From contig JAUWMT010000019.1 of NCBI GenBank assembly GCA_030613025.1, forward strand, positions 1 through 43,177: a stretch of DNA of 43,177 nt. Direction: 5' to 3'. The notes beneath the pieces were generated by a model. That model was given only the letters and a program-made list of their open reading frames with translations, did not search any database and had not been told where the DNA came from. Origin of the DNA: Candidatus Cloacimonadota bacterium (GTDB lineage: Bacteria; Cloacimonadota; Cloacimonadia; JGIOTU-2). The position numbers and the translations under genes were made by a program. Within the stretch, counting starts at the first letter, position 1, and each line of letters begins with the position of its first letter. Positions 33,126 through 42,216 of the stretch are shown piece after piece.

Positions 33126-33985
33126 TTCCGGCTCTCTTCACCAGCGATTTGCATGGCTCAAAAAAGAAGTATGAATTTCTCTTTGATAAAATTCTAACCA
33201 TCAAACCTGCTGTTGTTTTCCTTGGGGGAGACATGATGGGCTTTGCCGTAAAATTACAAAGCGTTGCAATTCCTACCGGTGAAGACTTTTTGTACGATTA
33301 CCTGGCAATGAATCTACAATTAATCAGAGATGAATTGAAAAATGAATATCCGGTAATTTTTGTGATACTGGGAAATGATGACCCCAAAAGACATGAAGCT
33401 GCTTTGCTGGATATTTCAACCACTAATCTTCTCACATATGTTAATGAACAAAAAGCCAACTTCCAAGCTTATAACGTAATCGGCTATTCCTATGTACCTC
33501 CAACTCCTTTTTTAAATAAGGATTGGGAAAAATATGATGTTTCTCGCTTTGTGGATGTGGGTTGTGTTTCTCCAGAAGCAGGTTATCGCAGTATTCCTGT
33601 TTCAGTTGACGAACTTCGTTTTTTTACAATTAAGCGTGATTTGGAAAAACTTTTTGCTGATGTAGATCTCTCCAGAACGATTTGTCTTTTTCATTCTCCT
33701 CCCTACAAAACCAAGCTTGATCGAGCTGCCCTGGATGGTGTGCTGGTCGATCATGCGCTACTGGATGTGCATGTGGGCAGTATAGCCATCAAAGAATTCA
33801 TCCTTACAAGATCCCCGTATCTCACTTTGCATGGTCATATTCATGAATCATCCCGTATTACAGGCAATTGGAAGGAAAAAATCGGAGATACGATCTGCTT
33901 TCAGGGAGCAACGGAGCGAGATGAGAACGGTATCATCCTTTTTGATTTGGATGATCCGAATACAGCAGAGATGCTCAAAGAATGA
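33122..33985 (+). CDS. Calcineurin-like metallophosphoesterase
   Basis: The 287-residue product has the metal motifs in order: SDLHG (Asp9, His11), GGDMMG (Asp37), GNDD (85-87, where most members have GNHD or GNHE), FHSPP (His191) and HGHIHE (238-241). It could be a phosphodiesterase or phosphatase; the substrate is unknown. It is the last gene of the gdhA operon and overlaps the fusion gene by 4 bases (ATGA). Given the neighbouring nucleotidyltransferase, removal of a nucleotide modification is possible but is inference. It converges on rsmE with a 28-base gap and no clear terminator. Confidence 0.88.
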   Translation: MIPALFTSDLHGSKKKYEFLFDKILTIKPAVVFLGGDMMGFAVKLQSVAIPTGEDFLYDYLAMNLQLIRDELKNEYPVIFVILGNDDPKRHEAALLDISTTNLLTYVNEQKANFQAYNVIGYSYVPPTPFLNKDWEKYDVSRFVDVGCVSPEAGYRSIPVSVDELRFFTIKRDLEKLFADVDLSRTICLFHSPPYKTKLDRAALDGVLVDHALLDVHVGSIAIKEFILTRSPYLTLHGHIHESSRITGNWKEKIGDTICFQGATERDENGIILFDLDDPNTAEMLKE

Positions 33986-34013
33986 GCACATTTATCCGAA
34001 TGATGATTGCTGG

Positions 34014-34745
34014 TTAATAAAATTTAGGATTTTTCCCCAACTGATAAAAAATCGTATTTGCAGCAATTGTGATCGCGGCAGTTTCTGCTCTCAGAATATG
34101 ATTTCCCAGCGAAACGATCTGTGCTGAGTGTTCTCTTGCAAAATCTACTTCTTGCTTTACAAAGCCACCTTCGGGTCCAATTATTAGACAAATATCTTTA
34201 TCAGCATGTTCAAGTACCTCATGAAGTCCGTGCCGGTCTTCTTCTTCCCAAGCAAGAACAGGATAGTAATTTTGGGATAAATTTTTAAGTAATTCCCCGA
34301 AAGCAAGCGGCTTATGAATTTGAGGTAAATGAGTTGAATCACATTGTTTGAGCGCAGCGATTGCGACTTTTTCAAGTCTTCCAAACTGGTGAGTAGAAAG
34401 AGATGTTTTTACATTCCTTTCTGCAAAAAATGGGAAAAATTCATAAATACCGAGCTCGGTACATTTTTCGATAATCAGTTCATTATGCTGTTTCAATAGG
34501 GAAAATGCCAGTGCAATATGTGGATGGGATTTCTCTTTTTTGTCGATCCTTTCAATTTGCAGGATTATTTCTCGGGGTGAAAGTTCTTTTATAATGCATT
34601 CTGCCAGTAGCCCGTTTCCGTTTGTTATGAGAAGAGTATCCCCAACTCTTTTTCTTAGTGTATTTTTTATATGTTTGAATTCTGTATCTGATATTGTGAT
34701 TTCTTTTGTTGTTGCAGTTAGATCCGGTATGTAGAAAATTGGCAT
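34014..34745 (-). CDS. rsmE: 16S rRNA (uracil1498-N3)-methyltransferase
   Basis: The 243-residue SPOUT-class enzyme methylates U1498 of 16S rRNA using SAM. It has an N-terminal PUA-like part (HIKNTLRKRVGDTLLITNGNG) and the C-terminal knot with the family motif LIIGPEGGFVKQEVDFA and LGNHILRAETAAI. It begins 15 bases after dnaJ, so it is the last gene of the heat-shock operon, an arrangement known from other bacteria. Confidence 0.95.
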   Translation of the reverse strand: MPIFYIPDLTATTKEITISDTEFKHIKNTLRKRVGDTLLITNGNGLLAECIIKELSPREIILQIERIDKKEKSHPHIALAFSLLKQHNELIIEKCTELGIYEFFPFFAERNVKTSLSTHQFGRLEKVAIAALKQCDSTHLPQIHKPLAFGELLKNLSQNYYPVLAWEEEDRHGLHEVLEHADKDICLIIGPEGGFVKQEVDFAREHSAQIVSLGNHILRAETAAITIAANTIFYQLGKNPKFY

Positions 34746-34760
34746 TTACATCAAATTGAA

Positions 34761-35924
34761 TTAGACAAAATAGTCTTTGATCTTATCAAAAAATGATCTG
34801 CCGGGTTTGAGATTTCTCTTTTCGTCAAAAGGAGCGATCTTGGTGTACAATTCCTTCTCTTCGCTGGAAAGTTTATTGGGGATGACCACAATAATTTTCA
34901 CATAAAGATCACCTTTTCTGTTGCTGTTCAGATGGGGTAAACCCTGACTGCGCAATCTGAAAACCTTTCCGGATTGTGTGCCGGAAGGTATCTTCATCTT
35001 GGCATGACCTTTCAGTGTGGGCACTTCTGCGGTGTTACCAAGTACTGCGTCAGTTATGGTGATAGGGAAAGTGCAGATAAGGTCCTGTCCATCTCTGTCA
35101 AAGAGGTCGTTTCTCTTTTCCCTGATATAAACTAGTATATCACCTGGAGGACCGCCCTGTTTGCCTGCGTGACCCTGTCCGCGGAGATTAAGATATTGTC
35201 CGTCAGAAACCCCTGCAGGGATCTCGACTTTTATAGTTTTAACTGAGGAAATTCTGCCTTCTCCATTACATTTAGAGCATTTATTCTGGATGCTCTGACC
35301 TGTTCCGTTACACACAGGACAGGTTGTGATGGTTGACATCGCTCCGAATGGGGATTGACGCACCTGTTTGACTCTTCCTGAACCACCGCATTGGCGGCAG
35401 GTTGCAACTTTTCCATCTGCCGATCCGGTTCCGTTACATGCATCACATTTTTGCTTTATATTTACTTTCAGCCGTTTGGTAACTCCCTTAGCAATTTCTT
35501 CCAAACTAAGAGAAAGCGATATCTTCAAATCTCCACCACGATTTACCATGCGTTGGCGTGGTTGTCCCCCAAAACCAAATCCTCCTCCACCTCCTCCAAA
35601 GAAGGTTTCAAAAATACTGCCAATATCTCCAAAGATGTCTGAAAAATCATTTGCATGAGTGAAATTATCCCAGGTAAATCCACCGCTTCCAAAAGCACCT
35701 TCAAGTCCTGCATGTCCGAATTGGTCATACTTTTTACGCTTATCGTTATCGCTCAAAACTTCGTATGCCTCAGATGCTTCTTTGAATTTTTCATCAGCTG
35801 CTTTATCATCTTTGTTCTTGTCAGGATGATATTTCAATGCCAGTTTTCTGTAAGAGCTTTTTATCTCGCTTTGGGAAGCGCTTTTATCCACACCGAGTAT
35901 TTCGTAGTAATCTCTCTTTGCCAT
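34761..35924 (-). CDS. dnaJ: Chaperone DnaJ (type I Hsp40)
   Basis: The 387-residue co-chaperone stimulates the DnaK ATPase. It has a J domain with HPD ([16 protein letters not shown], about 32-47), a Gly/Phe-rich linker ([14 protein letters not shown]), four zinc CxxCxGxG repeats ([32 protein letters not shown], about 160-220) and a C-terminal substrate-binding region ([22 protein letters not shown]). It is complete. The ribosome site is weak. Confidence 0.97.
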   Translation of the reverse strand: MAKRDYYEILGVDKSASQSEIKSSYRKLALKYHPDKNKDDKAADEKFKEASEAYEVLSDNDKRKKYDQFGHAGLEGAFGSGGFTWDNFTHANDFSDIFGDIGSIFETFFGGGGGGFGFGGQPRQRMVNRGGDLKISLSLSLEEIAKGVTKRLKVNIKQKCDACNGTGSADGKVATCRQCGGSGRVKQVRQSPFGAMSTITTCPVCNGTGQSIQNKCSKCNGEGRISSVKTIKVEIPAGVSDGQYLNLRGQGHAGKQGGPPGDILVYIREKRNDLFDRDGQDLICTFPITITDAVLGNTAEVPTLKGHAKMKIPSGTQSGKVFRLRSQGLPHLNSNRKGDLYVKIIVVIPNKLSSEEKELYTKIAPFDEKRNLKPGRSFFDKIKDYFV

Positions 35925-35953
35925 TTTCTATTTCTAACCTTCTTTATTGATAC

Positions 35954-35985
35954 GCACGGGAACTGCGAATGTGCAATTCCCGCGC
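35954..35985 (-). promoter_or_regulatory. Hairpin in the dnaK-dnaJ gap
   Basis: 13-bp arms (GCACGGGAACTGC / GCAATTCCCGCGC) with two G-T type pairs and a 6-base loop, in the 78-base gap before dnaJ. No T-run. It may protect dnaK mRNA or lower dnaJ read-through. Confidence 0.55.
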
Positions 35986-36002
35986 ATGAATTATTAAATG
36001 TT

Positions 36003-37958
36003 TTATTTATCTTCTTCGTCATCAACAACTTCGAAATCAGCATCCACTGCATCGTCATCAGATGGTTCTTGCTGGGACTCAGTCTGTTGCTGCTGACCTT
36101 GCTCCTGATCACCTGCCTGCTCTTGTTGCTCTTGTTTCTGTTGCTTCATGGTTTCCTGATACACGATCTCACCGAGTTTCTGAGCTTTCTGTTCGAAATC
36201 GGTTTTTGCCTGCTTCAGCACTTCAACATCTTGAGAATCAAGTTTTTCTTTGGCAGCTTTGATCGCTTCTTCAATCTCTGCTTTTTCATTATCTTTCAGC
36301 TTATCGCTGTATTCTTTGAGGGATTTCTCTGTGCTGAAGATCATAGTGTCAAGATGGTTGCGAAGTTCAACAAGCTCTTTGAATTTTTGATCTTCCTGTG
36401 CATGCTCTTCTGCTTCTTTGACCATTTTATCGATCTCATCCTCGGAAAGTGCACCGGACTTGTCGATCTTGATCTGTTGTTTTTTACCGGTTCCTTTATC
36501 CAATGCAGAAACATGGAGAATACCATTTGCATCGATGTCAAAAGAAACTTCGATCTGCGGAAGTCCACGTGGTGAAGGAGGTATGCCGACAAGGTCAAAC
36601 CTGCCAAGCGTTCTGTTCTGCGTAGCCATATCACGTTCGCCTTGCAGCACATTGATGGAAACTGCGGTCTGATTATCTGCAGCAGTTGAGAATATCTGGC
36701 TCTTCTTCACAGGTATTGTGGTATTTCTATCGATGAGTCTGGTCATCACGCCACCAAGCGTCTCGATTCCAAGAGATAGGGGAGTGACATCGAGAAGGAG
36801 AATGTCTTTCAAGTCTTCATCACCGGAGAGAATTCCACCTTGAATCGATGCGCCGATCGCAACAACTTCATCAGGATTCACGCTCTTATTTGGCTCTTTC
36901 TTGAAGAAATTCTTCACAGCTTCCTGAACGGCAGGAACTCGTGTCGAACCACCAACAAGTATAATTTCATCGATCTCGGACACATCGAGTTTGGCGTCTT
37001 TTACCGCGGCTTTACAAGGTGTGATACTTCTTTCTATGAGGTCGTCGATCATTCTGTTGAATTCAGAACGAGACAGGTTCAAAGAAAGGTGTTTCGGTCC
37101 ACTGCTGTCTGCTGTAATGTAGGGAATATTGATATTTGTAGACTGGGTTCCGCTCAATTCGACCTTGGCTTTTTCTGCAGCTTCACGAATTCTCTGCATC
37201 GCCATAGGATCCTTTGAGATATCAATGCCATCGCTTTTTTTGAATTCACTCACGACCCAATCGATGATCTTTTTATCAAAATCATCGCCACCAAGATGGG
37301 TATCTCCATTTGTGGAGAGCACTTCAACTACGCCTTCGCCAATTTCCAGGATAGAGATATCAAAGGTACCACCGCCGAAGTCATACACAGCGATCTTTTC
37401 ATCTTTTTTCTTTTCGAGTCCATATGCGAGCGCTGCTGCAGTTGGTTCATTGATAATACGGGCAACTTCCAAACCTGCGATCTTGCCTGCGTCTTTTGTT
37501 GCCTGTCTTTGGGCATCATTGAAGTATGCGGGTACTGTGATAACAGCTTTATCAACTTTGGTGCCGAGGTATTCTTCGGCAGTTTCCTTCATCTTTTTAA
37601 GGATGAATGCAGAAATTTCCTGAGGTGTGAAATCCTTTTTCTGATTGGGGATCTCGATTATCACTTCACCCTTGCTGTCAGCTTTAATTTTGAAGCTTAC
37701 TTCGGATTCTTCTGTCTTTACTTCATTAACTTTTCGACCCATAAAACGTTTTACCGAGTAAACCGTGTTCATGGGATTTGTAACTAATTGATGTTTTGCT
37801 AATTGACCAACCAATACTTCGCCGTCTTTGGTGAAACCAACCACAGATGGGGTGGTTCTTCCACCTTCTGAGTTTGGTATGACAGTGGGTTTTCCACCTT
37901 CCATGACTGCAACACAACTGTTGGTCGTTCCTAAGTCTATTCCTATTATTTTACTCAT
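36003..37958 (-). CDS. dnaK: Chaperone DnaK (Hsp70)
   Basis: The 651-residue chaperone has the ATPase domain ([18 protein letters not shown]; phosphate motifs [15 protein letters not shown] and [14 protein letters not shown]), a substrate-binding domain ([19 protein letters not shown]) and a C-terminal lid with a Gln-rich tail ([10 protein letters not shown]) ending in the usual acidic EEDK. Length is typical. AAGGAG precedes the ATG. Confidence 0.98.
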   Translation of the reverse strand: MSKIIGIDLGTTNSCVAVMEGGKPTVIPNSEGGRTTPSVVGFTKDGEVLVGQLAKHQLVTNPMNTVYSVKRFMGRKVNEVKTEESEVSFKIKADSKGEVIIEIPNQKKDFTPQEISAFILKKMKETAEEYLGTKVDKAVITVPAYFNDAQRQATKDAGKIAGLEVARIINEPTAAALAYGLEKKKDEKIAVYDFGGGTFDISILEIGEGVVEVLSTNGDTHLGGDDFDKKIIDWVVSEFKKSDGIDISKDPMAMQRIREAAEKAKVELSGTQSTNINIPYITADSSGPKHLSLNLSRSEFNRMIDDLIERSITPCKAAVKDAKLDVSEIDEIILVGGSTRVPAVQEAVKNFFKKEPNKSVNPDEVVAIGASIQGGILSGDEDLKDILLLDVTPLSLGIETLGGVMTRLIDRNTTIPVKKSQIFSTAADNQTAVSINVLQGERDMATQNRTLGRFDLVGIPPSPRGLPQIEVSFDIDANGILHVSALDKGTGKKQQIKIDKSGALSEDEIDKMVKEAEEHAQEDQKFKELVELRNHLDTMIFSTEKSLKEYSDKLKDNEKAEIEEAIKAAKEKLDSQDVEVLKQAKTDFEQKAQKLGEIVYQETMKQQKQEQQEQAGDQEQGQQQQTESQQEPSDDDAVDADFEVVDDEEDK

Positions 37959-37990
37959 TGTGATACTCCTTGAGTTTTTATTTTTTAAAT

Positions 37991-38620
37991 TTATTTATTT
38001 TTATTTTTTTTCTTTTTCTTATTAGAATTTATCTCGATCTTCTCACCTTCATCTTCGGGCATTTCCTGATCTTCATCGATGGATTCTTCGGGAGCTTTTG
38101 CCACTGCAACACGAGCAGGACGGAGCACTTTATCATTAAGAATATAGCCACTCTGTATGCAATCGAAAATTATATTATCATCAAATCCTTCTTTGGGAGT
38201 GCAAACGAGAGCTTGATGATATTGAGGATCGAATTCTGTTCCCACAGCTTCTATTCGCCTCAGCCCGTATTTCTTTAGCAAATCTTTAAGCTGATCATGA
38301 ACCATAACAATACCTTTGCGGAAGTTTTCAGGAACCTGATCGGTATCTGCAGATTTAATTGCCAGCTCGAGATGTTCATACACATTTATGAGTTCCAGAA
38401 TGAGATCTTTATTTGCATTCTTGATCCAATCAATTCTGTCTTTTTCATTGCGTCTGCGGAAGTTTTCAAATTCTGCTGCCGCACGTAACCATCGGTCTTT
38501 GTAGGAAGCTGCTTCTTCTTGAAGTTTTTCAATTTCCTCTTCAAGCATTTCTATCTTCGTTTTTTCATATTCATTATTCATGTCGTTTTCTGTTTCAATA
38601 TCTTTTTTCTTTTTAGTCAT
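37991..38620 (-). CDS. grpE: Nucleotide exchange factor GrpE
   Basis: The 209-residue factor releases ADP from DnaK. It has a long N-terminal coiled coil ([38 protein letters not shown]) and the C-terminal beta domain ([30 protein letters not shown]). A very Lys-rich tail ([10 protein letters not shown]) ends it. TAGGAG precedes the ATG. It is 32 bases from dnaK. A mosaic repeat block separates it from hrcA. Confidence 0.96.
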   Translation of the reverse strand: MTKKKKDIETENDMNNEYEKTKIEMLEEEIEKLQEEAASYKDRWLRAAAEFENFRRRNEKDRIDWIKNANKDLILELINVYEHLELAIKSADTDQVPENFRKGIVMVHDQLKDLLKKYGLRRIEAVGTEFDPQYHQALVCTPKEGFDDNIIFDCIQSGYILNDKVLRPARVAVAKAPEESIDEDQEMPEDEGEKIEINSNKKKKKNKNK

Positions 38621-38640
38621 CCATTTCTCCTAAATATAAA

Positions 38641-38890
38641 TATTTTTACCATCCGACTACGCTGCGCTTCGCCGTGATAGGCGAAATACACGAAAGAATA
38701 GAACGCTGATTACGCTGATTATGCTGATGAACACGGATTCAGAAAATAAAATAGCATTTTTCTTCAATATTTTCTCTGTGCTCTCTGTGTTCTCTGCTTG
38801 GCAGGGCGTAGTGAAACGAAGACTGCTGGTGAATTCATTTTATTATTTTTCCAAATTTTCGTGTTTTTCGTGTTTTTCGTGGTTCATATT
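38641..38890. repeat. Mosaic repeat block between hrcA and grpE
   Basis: No gene. The block starts with the ACCATCCGACTACGCTGCGC word (38648-38680; also at 12453), continues with CACGAAA words and loosely repeated stretches (GCTGATTACGCTGATTATGC; CTCTGTGCTCTCTGTGTTCT), and ends with TTTTCGTGTTTTTCGTGG (38858-38882). The two ends are partly inverted relative to each other. Confidence 0.7.
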
Positions 38891-38906
38891 TCTGATGTTC
38901 ATAATT

Positions 38907-39980
38907 TTACACCGCACGGTAGGGCATAACAGTTCCTTTTGTGGTCATTTCTGTGATCATGCGTGTGGCAAAGCATATCATAGGTATATTCTCGCGATAA
39001 TCCATACGTTTCGTGCCGAGTATGCCGATAAAACCTGGCAGGTCCATTACACGATATCTACCAAAAATCAGTACGAGATCAGTGAATTCGTTTCCTCTGA
39101 TCTCATCACCCATGAGAATGGTGTAATCTTCAGTTGCATATTGCTGAAAAATATTGAGAAAATCCTTTTTGTTATCAATGATCTTAAGTAGTTGCACGAT
39201 CTTTTCCTGAGAATTGAATTCCGGCTGATTTATAAAACCGACTTCTCCTTCAAAACGTATATTATATTGTTTCACTTGCTGAATTATTTTCCTTATTTCA
39301 GATAAGATATCAAACAGAAATGATTCCTTTTGAGCATCGAGAATTAGATCATTAAAAACAGTTTTCTCGATTTTGTGAATGGGCTTTCCCGAGATCCTTG
39401 TATTGATATAGCGGTTTAATGCGTTGATCTGAGCGTCCGAAAGGGAATAGGTATTATGGAGCGTAAAGGTCTTTTCAATTCCACCTTCGAGGTTCACTAC
39501 GATGAGGAGTTTGTTGTCTTCGATATTGAATATCTGGAGTGAACGCAGTATGCCAAGAGAATAATCGGGTTCGGCAATTATACTTAGTTGCCCTGATATT
39601 TTTGCAAGGAAGCGATGTATTGCACTGAGCATCCTGTCGAGACTCTGATAATTTTCGGATAGGAGCTGCTGCATCAATTTGATCTTTTGCTCGGGAATAT
39701 TTTTATCAAAATCAATTATATCATTTATATAAAATTTGTATCCTTTTTCTGTAGGCGTCCTACCCGCTGAAGTGTGGGGTTGCTCGATATATCCCTTTTC
39801 CGCAAGCACTGCCATCTCATTTCGTATCGTTGCAGGGCTTAGATCGAAATCATAGCCGCTTGCAAGCACCTTTGAGCCCACTGCCTGGGCGTTCTTGAGA
39901 TATTCAAGAATGATAGCCCGAAGCAGTTTTTTCTGCCGATCAGTTAAAGAATTTGCAATGTGATCTATATTATTTTGCAT
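38907..39980 (-). CDS. hrcA: Heat-inducible transcription repressor HrcA
   Basis: The 357-residue repressor has an N-terminal winged helix (DRQKKLLRAIILEYLKNAQAVGS, ATIRNEMAVLAEKGYIEQPHTSAGRTPTEKGY) and a long C-terminal GAF-like regulatory domain. It binds CIRCE and represses the heat-shock operon. A CIRCE element lies 16 bases before its start, so it is autoregulated. Length is normal for the family. Confidence 0.97.
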   Translation of the reverse strand: MQNNIDHIANSLTDRQKKLLRAIILEYLKNAQAVGSKVLASGYDFDLSPATIRNEMAVLAEKGYIEQPHTSAGRTPTEKGYKFYINDIIDFDKNIPEQKIKLMQQLLSENYQSLDRMLSAIHRFLAKISGQLSIIAEPDYSLGILRSLQIFNIEDNKLLIVVNLEGGIEKTFTLHNTYSLSDAQINALNRYINTRISGKPIHKIEKTVFNDLILDAQKESFLFDILSEIRKIIQQVKQYNIRFEGEVGFINQPEFNSQEKIVQLLKIIDNKKDFLNIFQQYATEDYTILMGDEIRGNEFTDLVLIFGRYRVMDLPGFIGILGTKRMDYRENIPMICFATRMITEMTTKGTVMPYRAV

Positions 39981-39996
39981 GATTATTTTACCAATT

Positions 39997-40023
39997 TTAG
40001 CACTTCGCTTTCAAGAGTGCTAA
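39997..40023 (-). promoter_or_regulatory. CIRCE operator
   Basis: TTAGCACTT-N9-GAGTGCTAA, one mismatch from the consensus inverted repeat. It lies between the predicted promoter and hrcA. HrcA binding here should repress hrcA-grpE-dnaK-dnaJ-rsmE at normal temperature. Confidence 0.95.
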
Positions 40024-40033
40024 TTTTAGTAAA

Positions 40034-40061
40034 AATTTAGGGCAGACACGCATTATGTCAA
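40034..40061 (-). promoter_or_regulatory. Candidate housekeeping promoter of hrcA
   Basis: On the minus strand, TTGACA (40056-40061), a 16-base spacer, then TAAATT (40034-40039). It is directly upstream of CIRCE. The -10 is only a partial match. Confidence 0.5.
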
Positions 40062-40149
40062 AAATTAATTGGCTTTCTCAAACATAAAAATAATTTAACC
40101 ACGAAATACACGAAACTCACGAAAACAGGATTTAAGAAAATATGAGCTT

Positions 40150-40345
40150 ACTCTAAAAAAGGTTATGATTAGAAATATGTTAGAAAATGATCAAATATTT
40201 GGAAACCGATGAATCGGTTAAAGTCTGCTATCTTCCTATTAACCACCAACTTAAGTTGGTGGTTAATGAAACAAAAAAATGCATTAACCGTTTCAACGGT
40301 TTCTTGTTTTCTTAAATTTAACTTTTTAGAATGGACTCAAAATAT
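40150..40345 (+). repeat. MITE-like palindromic repeat, copy A3 (most complete)
   Basis: The inverted ends are ACTCTAAAAA (40150-40159) and TTTTTAGAAT (40323-40332), extending to about 17 bases with mismatches (TGAGnnnACTCTAAAAA). Inside are three palindromes: 40204-40219 (AACCGAT-GA-ATCGGTT), 40238-40267 (perfect 30-bp palindrome, centre ACTTAAGT) and 40276-40291 (AACCGTT-TC-AACGGTT). It has no coding capacity. The rest of 40062-40462 holds a CACGAAA word (40097-40125), a hairpin-type repeat (about 40368-40402; TTGCGAAnGGTT/AACCTTCGCAA) and the purE promoter. Confidence 0.85.
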
Positions 40346-40420
40346 TCTATACAAAAAAAGCCTTGCGAATGGTTGACGCAGGAAACCTTCGCAACGGTTT
40401 GAAATAAATTTTAAATAAAT

Positions 40421-40450
40421 TTGACAAGAATATAATTATTATCTTAAAAT
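40421..40450 (+). promoter_or_regulatory. Candidate promoter of purE
   Basis: TTGACA (40421-40426), 18-base spacer, TAAAAT (40445-40450). Start would be near 40457, leaving almost no leader before ATG 40463, so purE mRNA may be nearly leaderless. Confidence 0.5.
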
Positions 40451-40462
40451 TCCGCAGTTAAT

Positions 40463-40927
40463 ATGGATAAAAAAATATTGGTTCGTATAATCGCAGGCAG
40501 CAAATCCGATATGGAATTTGTTGAACAAACACAGCAGGTTCTCGATGATTTTGATGTGCCCTATGATATGCACATTTCTTCTGCACACAGGAATCCGGAA
40601 AGAACAGAAAAACTCGCAAAAGAAGCTGAGGAGAACGGTGTGCAGGTTATTATTGCTCTTGCGGGTATGGCTGCTGCGCTTCCCGGTATTATTGCTGCAA
40701 TGGTTACTATTCCTGTTATTGGTGTTCCCCTTCCCGGTTCTGCATTGAATGGTATTGATTCGCTCTACTCGATAGTGCAGATGCCTTCAGGTATTCCGGT
40801 TGCAGGTGTGGGCATTGGTAATTCCGGTGCAAAAAATGCTGCTTACCTTGCAGTTTCGATTTTAAGTTTGAAAGATGAAAAATATAAGGAAAAAATAAAA
40901 AAATACAGATCTAGTTGGAACGACTGA
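40463..40927 (+). CDS. purE: N5-carboxyaminoimidazole ribonucleotide mutase
   Basis: The 154-residue enzyme converts N5-CAIR to CAIR in purine synthesis. It has AGSKSDMEFVEQ (about 11-22), ISSAHRNPERT with the catalytic His, and the AGMAAALPGIIAAMV loop, with length normal for class I PurE. No other purine gene is adjacent. No clear ribosome site precedes the ATG. Confidence 0.93.
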   Translation: MDKKILVRIIAGSKSDMEFVEQTQQVLDDFDVPYDMHISSAHRNPERTEKLAKEAEENGVQVIIALAGMAAALPGIIAAMVTIPVIGVPLPGSALNGIDSLYSIVQMPSGIPVAGVGIGNSGAKNAAYLAVSILSLKDEKYKEKIKKYRSSWND

Positions 40928-40956
40928 GTAAATTGTACAACTAAGAAAGGAGAATG

Positions 40957-42144
40957 ATGAAGAAGGTTATATTATTAATTTTCGTTATTTTTATTGTAAC
41001 AAATTTATTTGCTTCTAATTTAATCCAAAACTATAGTTTTGAAGATGGGTTTAATAATTGGACTGAAATTGGTACTGAGTCATATATAACTAATTCTACA
41101 GCCCAAGAGCATACAGGTACTCATTCATGTAGATTTGTTAATCCGACTGCAGATTTTAGTGGTAGAGGAATAAAAAGCGATAATGTTGCTGTTACTGCAG
41201 GAAATGTTTATGATTTATGGGGATGGTTTTATGTATCAAAAGATTCTGATCCATCAAGCATAACAGATACGGATATTAGATTACGGGTTTTCTGGCTGAA
41301 AAGTGATCAATCAACTCCTTGTGATCCTGCATCTAATCCAAATCAACTCGGTTGGAGTTTAAGTAGCTTCAATGCCTGGACTAAGAATGAATTCAATTCA
41401 ATCACCGCACCTTCCGAAGCAGCTTATGCATATGTCTTAGTTGAATGCAAAGAAACAGGTGGAGATGATAACGATGTTTTTATTGATGATATTCAATTTG
41501 GTCCAACAGGAACTCTCCCCGTCACCCTCTCAACATTCACCGCTCAATATCTCAACAGCAAACCAACCCTCTACTGGCAAACTCAATCCGAGGTAGATAA
41601 TATGGGTTGGTTTATTTACAGGAATACTGCGGAAGATTTCACAACTGCAGAAAAAATTACAGGTATGATTGAGGGACACGGAACAACCACAGAACCGCAA
41701 TCCTACATTTATGAAGATGCAGAAGAACTTCAGATCGAGCAAACCTATTATTACTGGCTTGAGAGTGTGGATTACAGCGGAACACTTCATCATTATGACA
41801 GAGTTGCACAGGTTACCATTCCTCATCCGAACGATCCCGGACAGAATGTTACTCCTCCTATTGCTTACGACATTACAGCAGACCCCAATCCTTTTTCTTA
41901 TACAACAAATATCAGCTTTGTAATGGATCAACCCAGTTTGGTCGATGTGGCAATTTATAATGTAAAGGGTCAGCTTGTGAAATCCTTTAATTCTGTAATG
42001 AGCTCTCAAGAAAATGAAACAGTGGCTTTTTCGTGGAATGGTAAAAACGATGCAGGCAAATCACTTTCTAATGGAGTTTATTTATACTTAGTAAAAGTCA
42101 ACGGAAAAGACTATGCCACTAAGCAGTTAATATTGATGAAATAA
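40957..42144 (+). CDS. Secreted protein with carbohydrate-binding-like domain and C-terminal sorting domain
   Basis: The 395-residue product has a signal peptide (KKVILLIFVIFIVTNLFA), a CBM4/9/16-like jelly roll (about 20-175; NLIQNYSFEDGFNNWTEIG...DVFIDDIQFG), an Ig/Fn3-like part (about 180-285; LPVTLSTFTAQYLNSKPTLYW) and a FlgD-like sorting domain (about 295-395; DPNPFSYTTNISF...SNGVYLYLVKV...KQLILMK). ATG 40957 is preferred to 40954 because AGGAG is then 4 bases upstream. No enzyme domain is seen. It follows purE by 29 bases and is probably co-transcribed, though functionally unrelated. Confidence 0.85.
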   Translation: MKKVILLIFVIFIVTNLFASNLIQNYSFEDGFNNWTEIGTESYITNSTAQEHTGTHSCRFVNPTADFSGRGIKSDNVAVTAGNVYDLWGWFYVSKDSDPSSITDTDIRLRVFWLKSDQSTPCDPASNPNQLGWSLSSFNAWTKNEFNSITAPSEAAYAYVLVECKETGGDDNDVFIDDIQFGPTGTLPVTLSTFTAQYLNSKPTLYWQTQSEVDNMGWFIYRNTAEDFTTAEKITGMIEGHGTTTEPQSYIYEDAEELQIEQTYYYWLESVDYSGTLHHYDRVAQVTIPHPNDPGQNVTPPIAYDITADPNPFSYTTNISFVMDQPSLVDVAIYNVKGQLVKSFNSVMSSQENETVAFSWNGKNDAGKSLSNGVYLYLVKVNGKDYATKQLILMK

Positions 42145-42150
42145 ACTAAT

Positions 42151-42216
42151 CTTTGCGAAAGTTACCAACCTTTCGCAAAGTTCATATATCGGGGCTGAAT
42201 CTTTTCAGCCCCTTTC
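42151..42216 (+). terminator. Double hairpin terminator after the secreted protein gene
   Basis: First hairpin CTTTGCGAAAG/CTTTCGCAAAG (42151-42180, perfect 11-bp arms). Second GGGGCTGAA/TTCAGCCCC (42191-42212) followed by TTTCTT. The second looks like the terminator; the first is related to the GCGAA repeat family. Confidence 0.75.

Noticed and set aside
35655-36575. Long open frame (306 codons) opposite dnaJ/dnaK
   Set aside because: It is antisense to clear dnaJ and dnaK coding sequence and is very Phe/Leu-rich, as expected for a shadow of Glu/Lys-rich codons.
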